Assembly (NCBI RefSeq): GCF_000710915.1
Contig: NZ_BAUA01000118.1
Coordinates: 28,442-92,441, forward strand
Direction: 5' to 3'
DNA: 64,000 bases
Source of the DNA: Nocardia brasiliensis IFM 10847
GTDB lineage: Bacteria; Actinomycetota; Actinomycetes; Mycobacteriales; Mycobacteriaceae
Below the pieces are notes generated by a model. That model searched no databases. It was given only the letters and a program-made list of their open reading frames with translations, and was not told the DNA's origin. Both the position numbers and the translations under genes were made by a program. How positions within the stretch are numbered: position 1 is the stretch's first letter; every line of letters starts with the position of its first letter. Positions 1-7,772 of this stretch are shown in pieces.

Positions 1-228
1 ATCGACACCTCGTATTTCCTCGGCAACAGTCCGGGCGCGGCTCGGCTCACCGGGCGCACCAACGACGGCACCGAGCTCGAATTGCTGCCGCGCACCGACC
101 TTTTGCCCGACACCAGGCATCAGTTCGCGATCGCGCCGATGGCGGCGTCGGTGGAGGAGGTCCGCCTCGACATCTATCCCGACGGCGGTCTGGCCCGGCT
201 GCGCCTCTACGGGGAGCTGGGCGGGTGA
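1..228 (+). CDS. alc: Allantoicase, C-terminal end (partial)
   Basis: Frame 1 is open from the first base to TGA at 226-228, giving the last 75 residues of a protein whose start lies outside the window. The fragment begins IDTSYFLGNSPG and later reads FAIAPMAASVEEVRLDIYPDGGLARLRLYGE, in two beta-rich blocks, which fits the end of the second allantoicase (galactose-binding-like) repeat. Allantoicase hydrolyses allantoate to ureidoglycolate and urea in the cytoplasm. The stop overlaps the GTG start of puuE by three bases, so the two ureide-degrading genes are translationally coupled. Identification rests on the tail and on the neighbour. Confidence 0.85.
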   Translation: MDTSYFLGNSPGAARLTGRTNDGTELELLPRTDLLPDTRHQFAIAPMAASVEEVRLDIYPDGGLARLRLYGELGG

Positions 229-1127
229 ACCGGGAATTCGTCGGGTACGGCCCGACGCCGCCGGACCCGCAGTGGCCCGGCGGCGCGCGGCTGGCCGTCC
301 AGTTCGTGCTGAACTACGAGGAGGGCGGGGAGAACAATGTCCTCGACGGCGACCCGCACTCGGAGACCTTCCTCTCGGAAATGACTCCGGCGCAGGCGTT
401 TCCGAATCGGCACATGAGCATGGAGTCGCTCTACGAGTACGGATCGCGGGCCGGGCTGTGGCGGGTGCTGCGGGCGTTCGAACGGCGCGGGTTGCCGTTG
501 ACCATCTTCGCGGTCGCGCGGGCTTTGCAGCGAAATCCGGAGGCGGTGTCGGCTTTTCGCGAGCTCGGGCACGAGATCGCCGGGCACGGCCTGCGCTGGC
601 AGTCCTACCAGCTGGTCGACCGGGACACCGAGCGGGCGCATCTGGCCGAGGCGGTGCGCATCCTCACCGAACTCACCGGGGCCGCCCCGCTCGGCTGGTA
701 CACCGGGCGGGATTCGCCGAACACCCGTGAGCTGGTGGTCGAGCACGGCGGTTTCGTCTACGACTCCGATTCCTACGCCGACGACCTGCCCTACTGGGTC
801 ACCGTGCACGGGACGGACCAGTTGGTGGTGCCGTACACGCTGGACACCAACGACATGCGGTTCGCCTCGCCTGCCGGTTTCCCGACCGGCGAGCAGTTCT
901 TCGCGCACCTGCGCGACGCCTTCGACGTGCTGTATCGCGAAGGCGCGGAAGGCAATCCGAAAATGCTGTCGGTGGGCCTGCACTGCCGCATCGTCGGCCG
1001 TCCCGCGCGCATGGCCGCCCTGGAACGCTTCCTCGAGCACGTGCAGTCCCACGACAAGGTCTGGATCGCCCGCCGCATCGAGATCGCCGAGCACTGGCGC
1101 CGGGTGCACCCCGCGCGGGTCCACTGA
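225..1127 (+). CDS. puuE: Allantoinase, PuuE (polysaccharide-deacetylase fold) type
   Basis: This 300-residue protein has the NodB/polysaccharide deacetylase-like fold of the PuuE family, which opens allantoin to allantoate without being related to amidohydrolase-type allantoinase. Visible landmarks are NYEEGGENNVLDGD near residue 30, LTIFAVARALQRNPE near 90, GHEIAGHGLRW near 115 with metal-site histidines, and GWYTGRDSPNTR near 155. Its length fits the family (about 300). It starts at GTG 225, overlapping the allantoicase stop (GTGA). Together the two genes would take allantoin to ureidoglycolate plus urea, a nitrogen-scavenging route. No signal peptide is seen; the protein should be cytoplasmic. 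Confidence 0.9.
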   Translation: MNREFVGYGPTPPDPQWPGGARLAVQFVLNYEEGGENNVLDGDPHSETFLSEMTPAQAFPNRHMSMESLYEYGSRAGLWRVLRAFERRGLPLTIFAVARALQRNPEAVSAFRELGHEIAGHGLRWQSYQLVDRDTERAHLAEAVRILTELTGAAPLGWYTGRDSPNTRELVVEHGGFVYDSDSYADDLPYWVTVHGTDQLVVPYTLDTNDMRFASPAGFPTGEQFFAHLRDAFDVLYREGAEGNPKMLSVGLHCRIVGRPARMAALERFLEHVQSHDKVWIARRIEIAEHWRRVHPARVH

Positions 1128-1300
1128 GCGCCGCCGCCACCCTGGCCGGAACCGGCGCGGCACCCCTGCCGCTCGAACCGCATACGCCGGTGGCGACCGA
1201 GTCGGTCGCGGGCAGCTGCGGTGGTATCACCGAGCCGTTCGCGGCGCTGGTCTGCGCGCTCAGCAGCCTGTCCGGCAACCAGGGCCCCGGTTTTCCGTGA
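1124..1300 (+). pseudogene. Possible remnant of a small two-cysteine exported peptide
   Basis: Just after puuE, a frame without ATG, GTG or TTG start runs to TGA at 1298-1300. Read from CTG 1124 it gives 58 residues beginning LSAAATLAGTGAAPL, like the end of a signal peptide. It continues to TESVAGSCGGITEP and FAALVCALSSLSG, with two cysteines, and ends GNQGPGFP. The composition looks like the small secreted proteins common in Nocardia, but the start is missing or lies in another frame inside puuE. It may be a broken gene or chance reading. Confidence 0.25.
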
Positions 1301-1306
1301 TCGGTG

Positions 1307-1339
1307 GTGCCGTGGCCGCTCGACGAGCGGCCACGGCAC
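1307..1339. terminator. Hairpin between convergent puuE and lipase genes
   Basis: Perfect 14-bp stem (GTGCCGTGGCCGCT with AGCGGCCACGGCAC) around a 5-base loop, CGACG. It sits between the plus-strand ureide operon and the minus-strand lipase gene, which ends at 1345. It can act in both directions. There is no strong T-tract, as is usual for high-G+C actinobacteria. Confidence 0.6.
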
Positions 1340-1344
1340 GCGGC

Positions 1345-2478
1345 TCAGCCGAACAGTCGTGCCACGAATGGCAGCGAATCCGGCAGTGAGGCGTTCACGG
1401 TGCCGCTGTGATCCTCAGGGTAGGTGTGCAGCTGGACCGGCTGCCCGTTCGCCTGCAGTACGGCGGCGAAGCGCAGCGTCTCCGGCGTGATCACATCGGT
1501 GTCGCGCAGGCCCTGGCCGAGGAAGATCGGCTTGTCGTAACCGGATTCGGGCAGGCCGAGGTAGCGGCTCAGCAGCCCGTGCAGGTCGGGGATCTGCGCG
1601 AGCGGCTTGCTGAACAGATCGCCCACGATCACGCGATTCGCGCCCAGTTCGTCGCCGAGCGGCAGCAGGCACTCGGTCCGGGCCGTGGACAGCCACGCGC
1701 GGCCCGCGTCGGTCAGGTAGGACTCGATGTCCAGCTCGGGGAACGTGGTGCGCAGTCCGTTGAGGATGTAGAGCACGTACGCGGTGGTGTGCGGGCTGAG
1801 TTTCACCGGCGGCACGTGCGGGCCGAGCGGCAGCAGAATGTCTTCGATATAGGCGGGCGTGCCGGTGCCCACCGCGCCGCGATAATCGAGTTCCGGCCCG
1901 CCGAATTCGGTGGCATAGCGCGCGGTGAAGATCGCGGCGCCCGCGCCCTGGGATTGCCCGACCACCGCCCATTTCTTCGACAGCGACGAATAGTGTCCCG
2001 TTGCGGCTTTGACCGCGTCCACGACGTTGTGCGCCTCGACCACCCCGTCGAGATACGGGTGCTCGCCCGGCGTGCCGAGCCCGGCGTAGTCGGCGGCAAC
2101 TATCGCGTAACCCTGGCTCAGCCAGGTGCCCAGGTAGGCCCAGTCGCGTTCGACCGCGCTCGGCCCCGCGACGCTGTACGCGCAGTCGTCGCCGATCCCG
2201 ACGGTGCCGTGCGCCCAGGCGATGACCGGCCAGCCGCCCGCGGGCGGCGCGCCCGGCGGGAAGTAGACGGCCGCGCTCGCGGTGGTCGGCACGTCGTTCG
2301 CGGTGGTCGAGCTGTACAGAATGCGACTCGACTGGGCCGCGCCCGGCGGCGTCGCGGCCGGGGACAGCGCGCCGGCCGATTCGACGGTGCCGACCGGCGT
2401 CGCCGCCGCGGTGGGCAGATTCAGCAGGCTGAAGGCGCAGGCGAGGGTGACCGCCGCGGCGATGACCGGTTTCCGCAT
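1345..2478 (-). CDS. Secreted lipase, LIP family (alpha/beta hydrolase)
   Basis: 377 residues from ATG at 2478, where a Sec signal peptide begins (MRKPVIAAAVTLACAFSLLN, cleavage after AAA near residue 27). An upstream frame extension to 2628 is basic and low-complexity and is not chosen. The mature part is an alpha/beta hydrolase of the LIP family of secreted actinobacterial and fungal lipases. Seen here are PVIAWAHGTVGIGDDCAYS (oxyanion strand), GQSQG with nucleophile Ser176, and HTYPEDHSG near the end supplying the catalytic His. It would hydrolyse triacylglycerol or related esters outside the cell. It is divergent from aceA, with a 478-bp gap that holds both promoters. Substrate is inferred from family only. 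Confidence 0.85.
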   Translation of the reverse strand: MRKPVIAAAVTLACAFSLLNLPTAAATPVGTVESAGALSPAATPPGAAQSSRILYSSTTANDVPTTASAAVYFPPGAPPAGGWPVIAWAHGTVGIGDDCAYSVAGPSAVERDWAYLGTWLSQGYAIVAADYAGLGTPGEHPYLDGVVEAHNVVDAVKAATGHYSSLSKKWAVVGQSQGAGAAIFTARYATEFGGPELDYRGAVGTGTPAYIEDILLPLGPHVPPVKLSPHTTAYVLYILNGLRTTFPELDIESYLTDAGRAWLSTARTECLLPLGDELGANRVIVGDLFSKPLAQIPDLHGLLSRYLGLPESGYDKPIFLGQGLRDTDVITPETLRFAAVLQANGQPVQLHTYPEDHSGTVNASLPDSLPFVARLFG

Positions 2479-2956
2479 GAGGGCTCCTGGGTCCGAGGTG
2501 CGGGCTGCCTTCCGCGGGCAGCCGGACGTACGTCCAGGCCGAGTCTGCCCGACCCCACGCGCTCGGCCCAGGCGCGGGTGGCGTGGGCCACACCTACGGC
2601 ACCCGCCCCGGCTTGTGAACGTCCTCACAAACCGGAATGCGCGCGGGGGTCGATGAGTGACGACCGGTCGAGGCCAAACAGTACGGGCGTTACGCTAAAA
2701 CCGCACGTCAGGGCTACCGGCGGGTAGGTTCCACCTTTGCAATTCACAGGCAAATTTTGCAAAGTTAGCAAACCAGTGTGGAAACCTAGCTGAGATTCAC
2801 ATTAGCAACAGGTAGACGGCCATTTCGCATTGTGCAATCGTGTGGAAGTACACCCCATGGGCCTAGCAAGCCTGCAAATTGCCGCTCCAGCAGTTCGAGT
2901 CGTTTATCCGCTCGGCCGTGGGGCACATCGACCTAAACGAGGAAGTGGAGTCAGAG
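2479..2956. promoter_or_regulatory. Intergenic promoter region, lipase / isocitrate lyase
   Basis: 478 bases separate the divergent lipase and aceA start codons. The half nearest aceA is markedly AT-richer than its surroundings. It carries several TTTGCAA and TAGCAA motifs (2736-2742, 2755-2772, 2802-2807, 2864-2869). A purine-rich GAGGAAGTGGAG lies just before the aceA ATG at 2957. No further gene was seen in the gap; reading frames through it lack plausible starts or composition. Confidence 0.6.
2736..2772. promoter_or_regulatory. Putative RamB-type operator upstream of aceA
   Basis: The segment TTTTGCAAAGTTAGCAAA at 2755-2772 reads on the other strand as TTTGCTAACTTTGCAAAA. That closely matches the AACTTTGCAAA-type box bound by RamB, the XRE-like acetate regulator that controls isocitrate lyase genes in Corynebacterium and Mycobacterium. 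A second half-like copy, ACCTTTGCAATT, starts at 2733. Position (about 190-220 bp before the start codon) and target gene agree with known RamB regulation. The ramB gene itself is not in this window. Inference from consensus match only. Confidence 0.55.
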
Positions 2957-4246
2957 ATGTCGAACGCCGGCACCCCGAAGACCGCTGCGGAAATCCAGCA
3001 GGATTGGGACACCAACCCGCGCTGGAAGGGCGTCACCCGTAACTACACCGCGGAGCAGGTGTCGAAGCTCCAGGGCACCGTCGTCGAAGAGGCCACTCTC
3101 GCCCGCCGCGGTTCGGAGATCCTCTGGGATCTGGTGAACAACGAGGACTACATCAACTCGCTCGGCGCCCTCACCGGTAACCAGGCGGTCCAGCAGGTCC
3201 GCGCCGGCCTGAAGGCCATCTACCTGTCCGGTTGGCAGGTCGCCGGTGACGCGAACCTGTCCGGCCACACCTACCCGGACCAGTCGCTGTACCCGGCCAA
3301 CTCGGTGCCGTCGGTGGTGCGCCGCATCAACAACGCGCTGCTGCGCGCCGACGAGATCGCCAAGGTCGAGGGTGACGACTCGGTCAAGAACTGGCTGGCC
3401 CCGATCGTCGCCGACGCCGAAGCCGGCTTCGGTGGCGCGCTGAACGCCTACGAGCTGCAGAAGGCCATGATCGCCGCCGGCGCCGCCGGTGTGCACTGGG
3501 AAGACCAGCTGGCCTCGGAGAAGAAGTGCGGCCACCTCGGTGGCAAGGTGCTGATCCCCACCCAGCAGCACATCCGCACCCTGACCTCCGCGCGCCTGGC
3601 CGCCGACGTCGCCGACGTGCCCTCGGTGATCATCGCCCGCACCGACGCCGAGGCCGCCACGCTGATCACCTCGGACGTGGACGAGCGCGACCGTGAGTTC
3701 CTGGACGGCACCCGCACCGCCGAGGGCTTCTTCGGCGTGAAGAACGGCATCGAGCCCTGCATCGCGCGGGCCAAGGCCTACGCCCCGTACGCCGACCTCA
3801 TCTGGATGGAGACCGGCGTGCCGGACCTCGAGGTCGCGCGCAAGTTCGCCGAGGCCGTCCGTGGCGAGTTCCCGGACCAGCTGCTGGCCTACAACTGCTC
3901 GCCGTCCTTCAACTGGAAGGCGCACCTGGACGACGCGACCATCGCGAAGTTCCAGCGTGAGCTCGGCGCGATGGGCTTCAAGTTCCAGTTCATCACCCTG
4001 GCCGGCTTCCACTCGCTCAACTACGGCATGTTCGACCTGGCCTACGGCTACGCCCGCGAGGGCATGACCGCCTTCGTCGACCTGCAGGAGCGCGAGTTCA
4101 AGGCCGCTTCCGAGCGTGGCTTCACCGCCATCAAGCACCAGCGTGAGGTCGGCGCCGGCTACTTCGACACCATCGCCACCACCGTCGACCCGAACACCAG
4201 CACCGCTGCGCTGAAGGGCTCGACCGAAGAGGGCCAGTTCCACTGA
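2957..4246 (+). CDS. aceA: Isocitrate lyase (glyoxylate shunt)
   Basis: 429 residues, the length of actinobacterial class I isocitrate lyase. ATG 2957 (MSNAGTPKTAAEIQ) is preferred over an in-frame start 78 bases upstream because it matches the family N-terminus and follows a purine-rich ribosome site. The catalytic loop SEKKCGHLGGKVL places the active cysteine at residue 191, the same number as in M. tuberculosis ICL1. The C-terminal lid segment that ends STEEGQFH is also typical. It cleaves isocitrate to glyoxylate and succinate, allowing growth on fatty acids or acetate. fadB2 follows, as in M. tuberculosis icl1-fadB2. Likely controlled by RamB (see the upstream site). Confidence 0.97.
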   Translation: MSNAGTPKTAAEIQQDWDTNPRWKGVTRNYTAEQVSKLQGTVVEEATLARRGSEILWDLVNNEDYINSLGALTGNQAVQQVRAGLKAIYLSGWQVAGDANLSGHTYPDQSLYPANSVPSVVRRINNALLRADEIAKVEGDDSVKNWLAPIVADAEAGFGGALNAYELQKAMIAAGAAGVHWEDQLASEKKCGHLGGKVLIPTQQHIRTLTSARLAADVADVPSVIIARTDAEAATLITSDVDERDREFLDGTRTAEGFFGVKNGIEPCIARAKAYAPYADLIWMETGVPDLEVARKFAEAVRGEFPDQLLAYNCSPSFNWKAHLDDATIAKFQRELGAMGFKFQFITLAGFHSLNYGMFDLAYGYAREGMTAFVDLQEREFKAASERGFTAIKHQREVGAGYFDTIATTVDPNTSTAALKGSTEEGQFH

Positions 4247-4313
4247 GCCGAGGTTTCGCCTAGGGAATGAGGTTCCCGACGTGAATACCCACATCCCCCA
4301 TTAGGGGTGTACC

Positions 4314-4347
4314 GCCCTCCCCGCTGAACAGCCCCAGCGGGGAGGGC
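4314..4347 (+). terminator. Terminator after aceA
   Basis: Twelve-base perfect inverted repeat, GCCCTCCCCGCT and AGCGGGGAGGGC, with a 10-base loop, 68 bases after the aceA stop and 92 bases before fadB2. It suggests that fadB2 has its own promoter or is reached by partial read-through. Confidence 0.65.
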
Positions 4348-4438
4348 ATCCCTATACCTTGGACGATCGAGAGGCCGCTCGCACCAGAGCACACCCTCTC
4401 CAGCCACCGACTAGCCAGACCAACAGCAGGAGCGGGAC

Positions 4439-5311
4439 GTGAGCAGCGAGAAGATTCAACGCGTCGGCATCATCGGCGCCGGACAGATGGGTGCCGGAAT
4501 CGCGGAGGTGTGCGCCCGGGCGCACGTCGACGTGCTCGTCTACGAGCAGACCCGGGAACTGGCCGCCGCCGGCCGCGCCCGCATTCTGCGCTCCCTCGAC
4601 CGCGGCGTCAGCAGCGGCAAGATCACCGAGCGCGAGCGCGAACAGGCCGCTTGGCGCCTGCGGTTCACCTCCGACCTCAACGACTTCGCCGACCGCCAGC
4701 TGGTGGTCGAGGCGGTGCTCGAGGACGAGAAGGTGAAGACCGCCATCTTCGCCGAGCTCGACAAGGTCGTCACCGACCCGTCGGCCGTGCTGGCCTCCAA
4801 CACCTCCTCCATCCCGATCATGAAGATCGCGGTCGCCACCACCCAGCCCGAGCGGGTCGTCGGCATGCACTTCTTCAACCCGGTCCCGGTGCTGCCGCTG
4901 GTCGAGCTGGTCACCACGCTGAAGACCAGCGAGGCCGTGTCCAAGCGGGCCGAGGCGTTCGCCGGCGAGGTGCTCGACAAGCAGGTCGTGCGCTCCGCCG
5001 ATCGCTCCGGCTTCGTGGTGAACGCGCTGCTGGTGCCGTACCTGCTCTCGGCCATCCGGATGGTCGAGTCCGGTTTCGCCACCAAGGACGACGTGGACAA
5101 GGCCATGGTGCTCGGTTGTGCGCACCCCATGGGTCCGCTCGCGCTGACCGACCTGGTCGGCCTGGACACCGTGAAGTCGATCGCCGACTCGATGTACGAG
5201 GAATTCAAGGAGCCGCTGTACTCCGCTCCGCCGCTGCTCATGCGTATGGTCGAAGCTGGGTTGCTCGGCAAGAAGACCGGCGCGGGCTTCTACCAGTACA
5301 ACCGAGCCTGA
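4439..5311 (+). CDS. fadB2: 3-hydroxybutyryl-CoA dehydrogenase
   Basis: 290 residues from GTG 4439, with AGGAG just upstream. The N-terminal Rossmann fold has GIIGAGQMGAGIAEVCA at residues 11-27 for NAD(P) binding. The core has NTSSIPIMKIA and GMHFFNPVPVLPLVE with the catalytic His, and the C-terminal helical 3-hydroxyacyl-CoA dehydrogenase domain has DRSGFVVNALLVPYLL and ends GKKTGAGFYQY. It interconverts 3-hydroxybutyryl-CoA and acetoacetyl-CoA in short-chain fatty-acid turnover. The linkage to isocitrate lyase is the same as icl1-fadB2 of M. tuberculosis, joining beta-oxidation to the glyoxylate shunt. Confidence 0.95.
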   Translation: MSSEKIQRVGIIGAGQMGAGIAEVCARAHVDVLVYEQTRELAAAGRARILRSLDRGVSSGKITEREREQAAWRLRFTSDLNDFADRQLVVEAVLEDEKVKTAIFAELDKVVTDPSAVLASNTSSIPIMKIAVATTQPERVVGMHFFNPVPVLPLVELVTTLKTSEAVSKRAEAFAGEVLDKQVVRSADRSGFVVNALLVPYLLSAIRMVESGFATKDDVDKAMVLGCAHPMGPLALTDLVGLDTVKSIADSMYEEFKEPLYSAPPLLMRMVEAGLLGKKTGAGFYQYNRA

Positions 5312-5401
5312 GCTCTTTCGATCCAACCCCAGGCGCATTAGCGTGCGGCGTCCATTCCAGGCAATGGGCGCCGCGCAGCCATCGAAGGGAGCAGCGCGCT
5401 C

Positions 5402-7705
5402 ATGGTGAACGTGACCGACGGCTACGGGTCGAGCATCCTCGGCTATCCGCGGATCGGGCCGCATCGAGAACTCAAGCGGGCCCTCGAGGCCTATTGGCGC
5501 GGTGCGCTCGACCGCGACGAACTGCTCGCGGTGGGCCGTGACATCCAAGAACGGCAGTTCAACGAGCTGGCCGCGACCGGGCTGACCCAGGTGCCGGGCA
5601 ATACCTTCTCCTTCTACGACCACGTGCTGGACAACGCCCTGTTGTTCGGCGCGGTGCCCAAGCGGTTCGAACCGTACCGCGACGAGATGGACCCGCTGGA
5701 CTTCTATTTCCTGATGGCACGCGGTCGTCCCGACCTCCCGCCGCTGGAACTGGTCCGGTTCTTCGGCACGAACTACCACTACCGGCAGCCGGAATTGGAA
5801 GCGGGGACCGAATTCTCGCTGCATCCCGAGGCGCTGCTCGACGAATTCGACCGGGCCAAGGCGCAGCACATCGAGTTGCGCCCGGTGGTGCTCGGCCCGC
5901 TGTCGCTGCTGCTGTTGTCCAAGGCGGGGCAGACGCCGGGCCAGGACGAATTCGATACGGTCAGCTTGCTGGACAAGCTGCTGCCGGTGTACGAACAGCT
6001 CTTCGAGATCCTCGCCAAGCGCGGCGCGACCTGCGTGCAGCTCGACGAGCCCGCGTTCACCAGTGAGCGCACCCCCGCCGAGCTGGCCGCGTTCGAGCGG
6101 GCCTACCAACGGCTGGCGAAGGCGCCGTTGCGCCCGCGGATGCTGGTGACCGGGCAGTACGGCGATTTCGGTGAGGCGCTGCGCATCCTGGCTGCCAGCA
6201 ATGTGGAGGCGATCGGGCTCGACCTGGCCAGCTACCGCATCCGGCCCGACGACCTGGCGGCGATCCCGGGTATTCGCCGGAAGCGGTTGTACGCCGGTGT
6301 GATCAGCGGCCGCAACGTGTGGCGCGCCGACCGCTACGTGACGCTGGAATACCTGAACCAGCTCGCGCAGGTGTGCCCCGACCTGGTGGTCTCGACCGGC
6401 ACGACGCTGCTGCACGTGCCCTACGACCTGCTCATCGAGTACGACATCCCCGGCAACGTGGCCGACCGGCTCGCCTTCGCGAAACAGAAGGTGGGCGAGG
6501 TGGTTTCGCTCGCCAAGGCGCTCACCGAGGGCCCGTCGGACAAGTGGCGCAAGCGGCCGACCGAGGTGCACTTCAAGCAGAAGCACGCGGTGCGGCAACG
6601 GGTTTACGCGGTGACGCCGGAAATGCGTTCGCGCGAACCGTACGAGGTGCGCAAGGAGGCACAGCAGGCCAGGCTGAACCTGCCGCCGGTGCCCGCGACG
6701 ACGCTGGGTTCGTTCCCGCAGACCACCGCGGTCCGGCAGGCGCGCCACGAACTCGGTCAGGGCCGGCTGTCCTACGACGACTACCGCAAACGGATCGAAG
6801 CCGAGATCGAGTCGACCATCCGGTTGCAGGAAGACATCGGGCTAGACGTGCTGGTGCACGGCGAGCACGAGCGCAACGACATGATCCAGTACTTCGCCGA
6901 GCTGCTCGACGGCTTCGCGACCACCCACTTCGGCTGGGTGCAGGTGTACGGATCCCGTTGTGTGCGACCGCCGATCATCTACGGTGACGTGTCGCGGCCC
7001 GCGCCGATGTCGGTGGAGTGGATCAGCTACGCGCAGTCGCTGACCGACAAGCCGGTCAAGGGCATGGTGACCGGACCGGTCACCATGATCGCGCGCTCGT
7101 TCGTCCGGCAGGATCAGCCGCTGCACGAGACCGCGGACCAGGTGGCGCTCGCCATCCGGGACGAACTCGCGGACCTGGAGAAGGCGGGCATCGCGATCAT
7201 CCAGGTCGACGAGCCCGCGATCCGGGAGATGCTGCCGCTGCGTCCCGAGGGGCGCCCGGAGTACCTGCGCTGGGCGGTCGGCGCGTTCCGGCTGGCCACC
7301 TCCGGGGTCAAGCCGGACACCCAGATCCATACGCACATCGGCTATTCCGGCCGGGCCGAGGTGGTCGACGCGATCGAGGAACTGGACGCCGACGTCACCG
7401 CGATCGTCGCGACCCGGTCGATCGAATGGGTGGTCAACGCGCTCGAGGCGGACAGCGGCACCGATCACGGCCTGAGTCACGGTGTCGGTCCCGGTGTCTA
7501 CGAGAGCCGGTCGGCCCGCATCCCGGACATCGACGAGCTCGACGAATTGCTCACCGCTGCAGCGAAAGCCATCACGCCCGAACGACTATGGGCGAATCCG
7601 GACGGTGGTTTGAAGACCCGGCACTACTGGCAACTGGAGCCGTCGCTGCGCAACCTGGTCGCGGCAGCCCGCCGAGTCCGTCGCCGCGCACTCGCCGCCG
7701 AATAA
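5402..7705 (+). CDS. metE: MetE-like methyltransferase homologue lacking most of the zinc site
   Basis: 767 residues, full length for cobalamin-independent methionine synthase. The N-terminal folate half is well kept (LGYPRIGPHRELKRALEAYW near residue 15), as are homocysteine-binding elements TTLGSFPQT, VHGEHERNDM and IQVDEPAIRE. The catalytic metal site is not: using E. coli numbering, His641 remains (H645), but Cys643 is Gly647, Glu665 is Val669 and Cys726 is Gly735 (NPDGGLKTR where NPDCGLKTR is expected). The acid/base His694 is Arg703 (GVYESRS for GVYDIHS). The reading frame is intact, so this is divergence rather than decay. It probably cannot methylate homocysteine by the known mechanism. 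Gene name reflects homology only. It follows fadB2 by 90 bases; no B12 riboswitch fits in that gap. Confidence 0.85.
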   Translation: MVNVTDGYGSSILGYPRIGPHRELKRALEAYWRGALDRDELLAVGRDIQERQFNELAATGLTQVPGNTFSFYDHVLDNALLFGAVPKRFEPYRDEMDPLDFYFLMARGRPDLPPLELVRFFGTNYHYRQPELEAGTEFSLHPEALLDEFDRAKAQHIELRPVVLGPLSLLLLSKAGQTPGQDEFDTVSLLDKLLPVYEQLFEILAKRGATCVQLDEPAFTSERTPAELAAFERAYQRLAKAPLRPRMLVTGQYGDFGEALRILAASNVEAIGLDLASYRIRPDDLAAIPGIRRKRLYAGVISGRNVWRADRYVTLEYLNQLAQVCPDLVVSTGTTLLHVPYDLLIEYDIPGNVADRLAFAKQKVGEVVSLAKALTEGPSDKWRKRPTEVHFKQKHAVRQRVYAVTPEMRSREPYEVRKEAQQARLNLPPVPATTLGSFPQTTAVRQARHELGQGRLSYDDYRKRIEAEIESTIRLQEDIGLDVLVHGEHERNDMIQYFAELLDGFATTHFGWVQVYGSRCVRPPIIYGDVSRPAPMSVEWISYAQSLTDKPVKGMVTGPVTMIARSFVRQDQPLHETADQVALAIRDELADLEKAGIAIIQVDEPAIREMLPLRPEGRPEYLRWAVGAFRLATSGVKPDTQIHTHIGYSGRAEVVDAIEELDADVTAIVATRSIEWVVNALEADSGTDHGLSHGVGPGVYESRSARIPDIDELDELLTAAAKAITPERLWANPDGGLKTRHYWQLEPSLRNLVAAARRVRRRALAAE

Positions 7706-7718
7706 CCGAAAACGTTGC

Positions 7719-7746
7719 GCCGCCCTCTGTTCCGACAGGGGGCGGC
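7719..7746. terminator. Bidirectional terminator, metE-like / kinase
   Basis: Twelve-base stem GCCGCCCTCTGT with ACAGGGGGCGGC (one G-T pair) and a TCCG loop, followed by CTTCGTTCG. It lies between the convergent metE-like gene (ends 7705) and kinase gene (ends 7773). Confidence 0.65.
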
Positions 7747-7772
7747 CTTCGTTCGCCGACGCCCGACTCGAC

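Noticed and set aside
5312..5401. Cobalamin riboswitch before the metE-like gene
   Set aside because: The 90-base gap is too short and no B12-box-like sequence was seen.
4352..6748. A 798-residue open frame on the minus strand, antisense to fadB2 and the metE-like gene
   Set aside because: Its sequence is Arg/His/Gln/Gly-rich shadow composition with no motif; the plus-strand genes have full family signatures.
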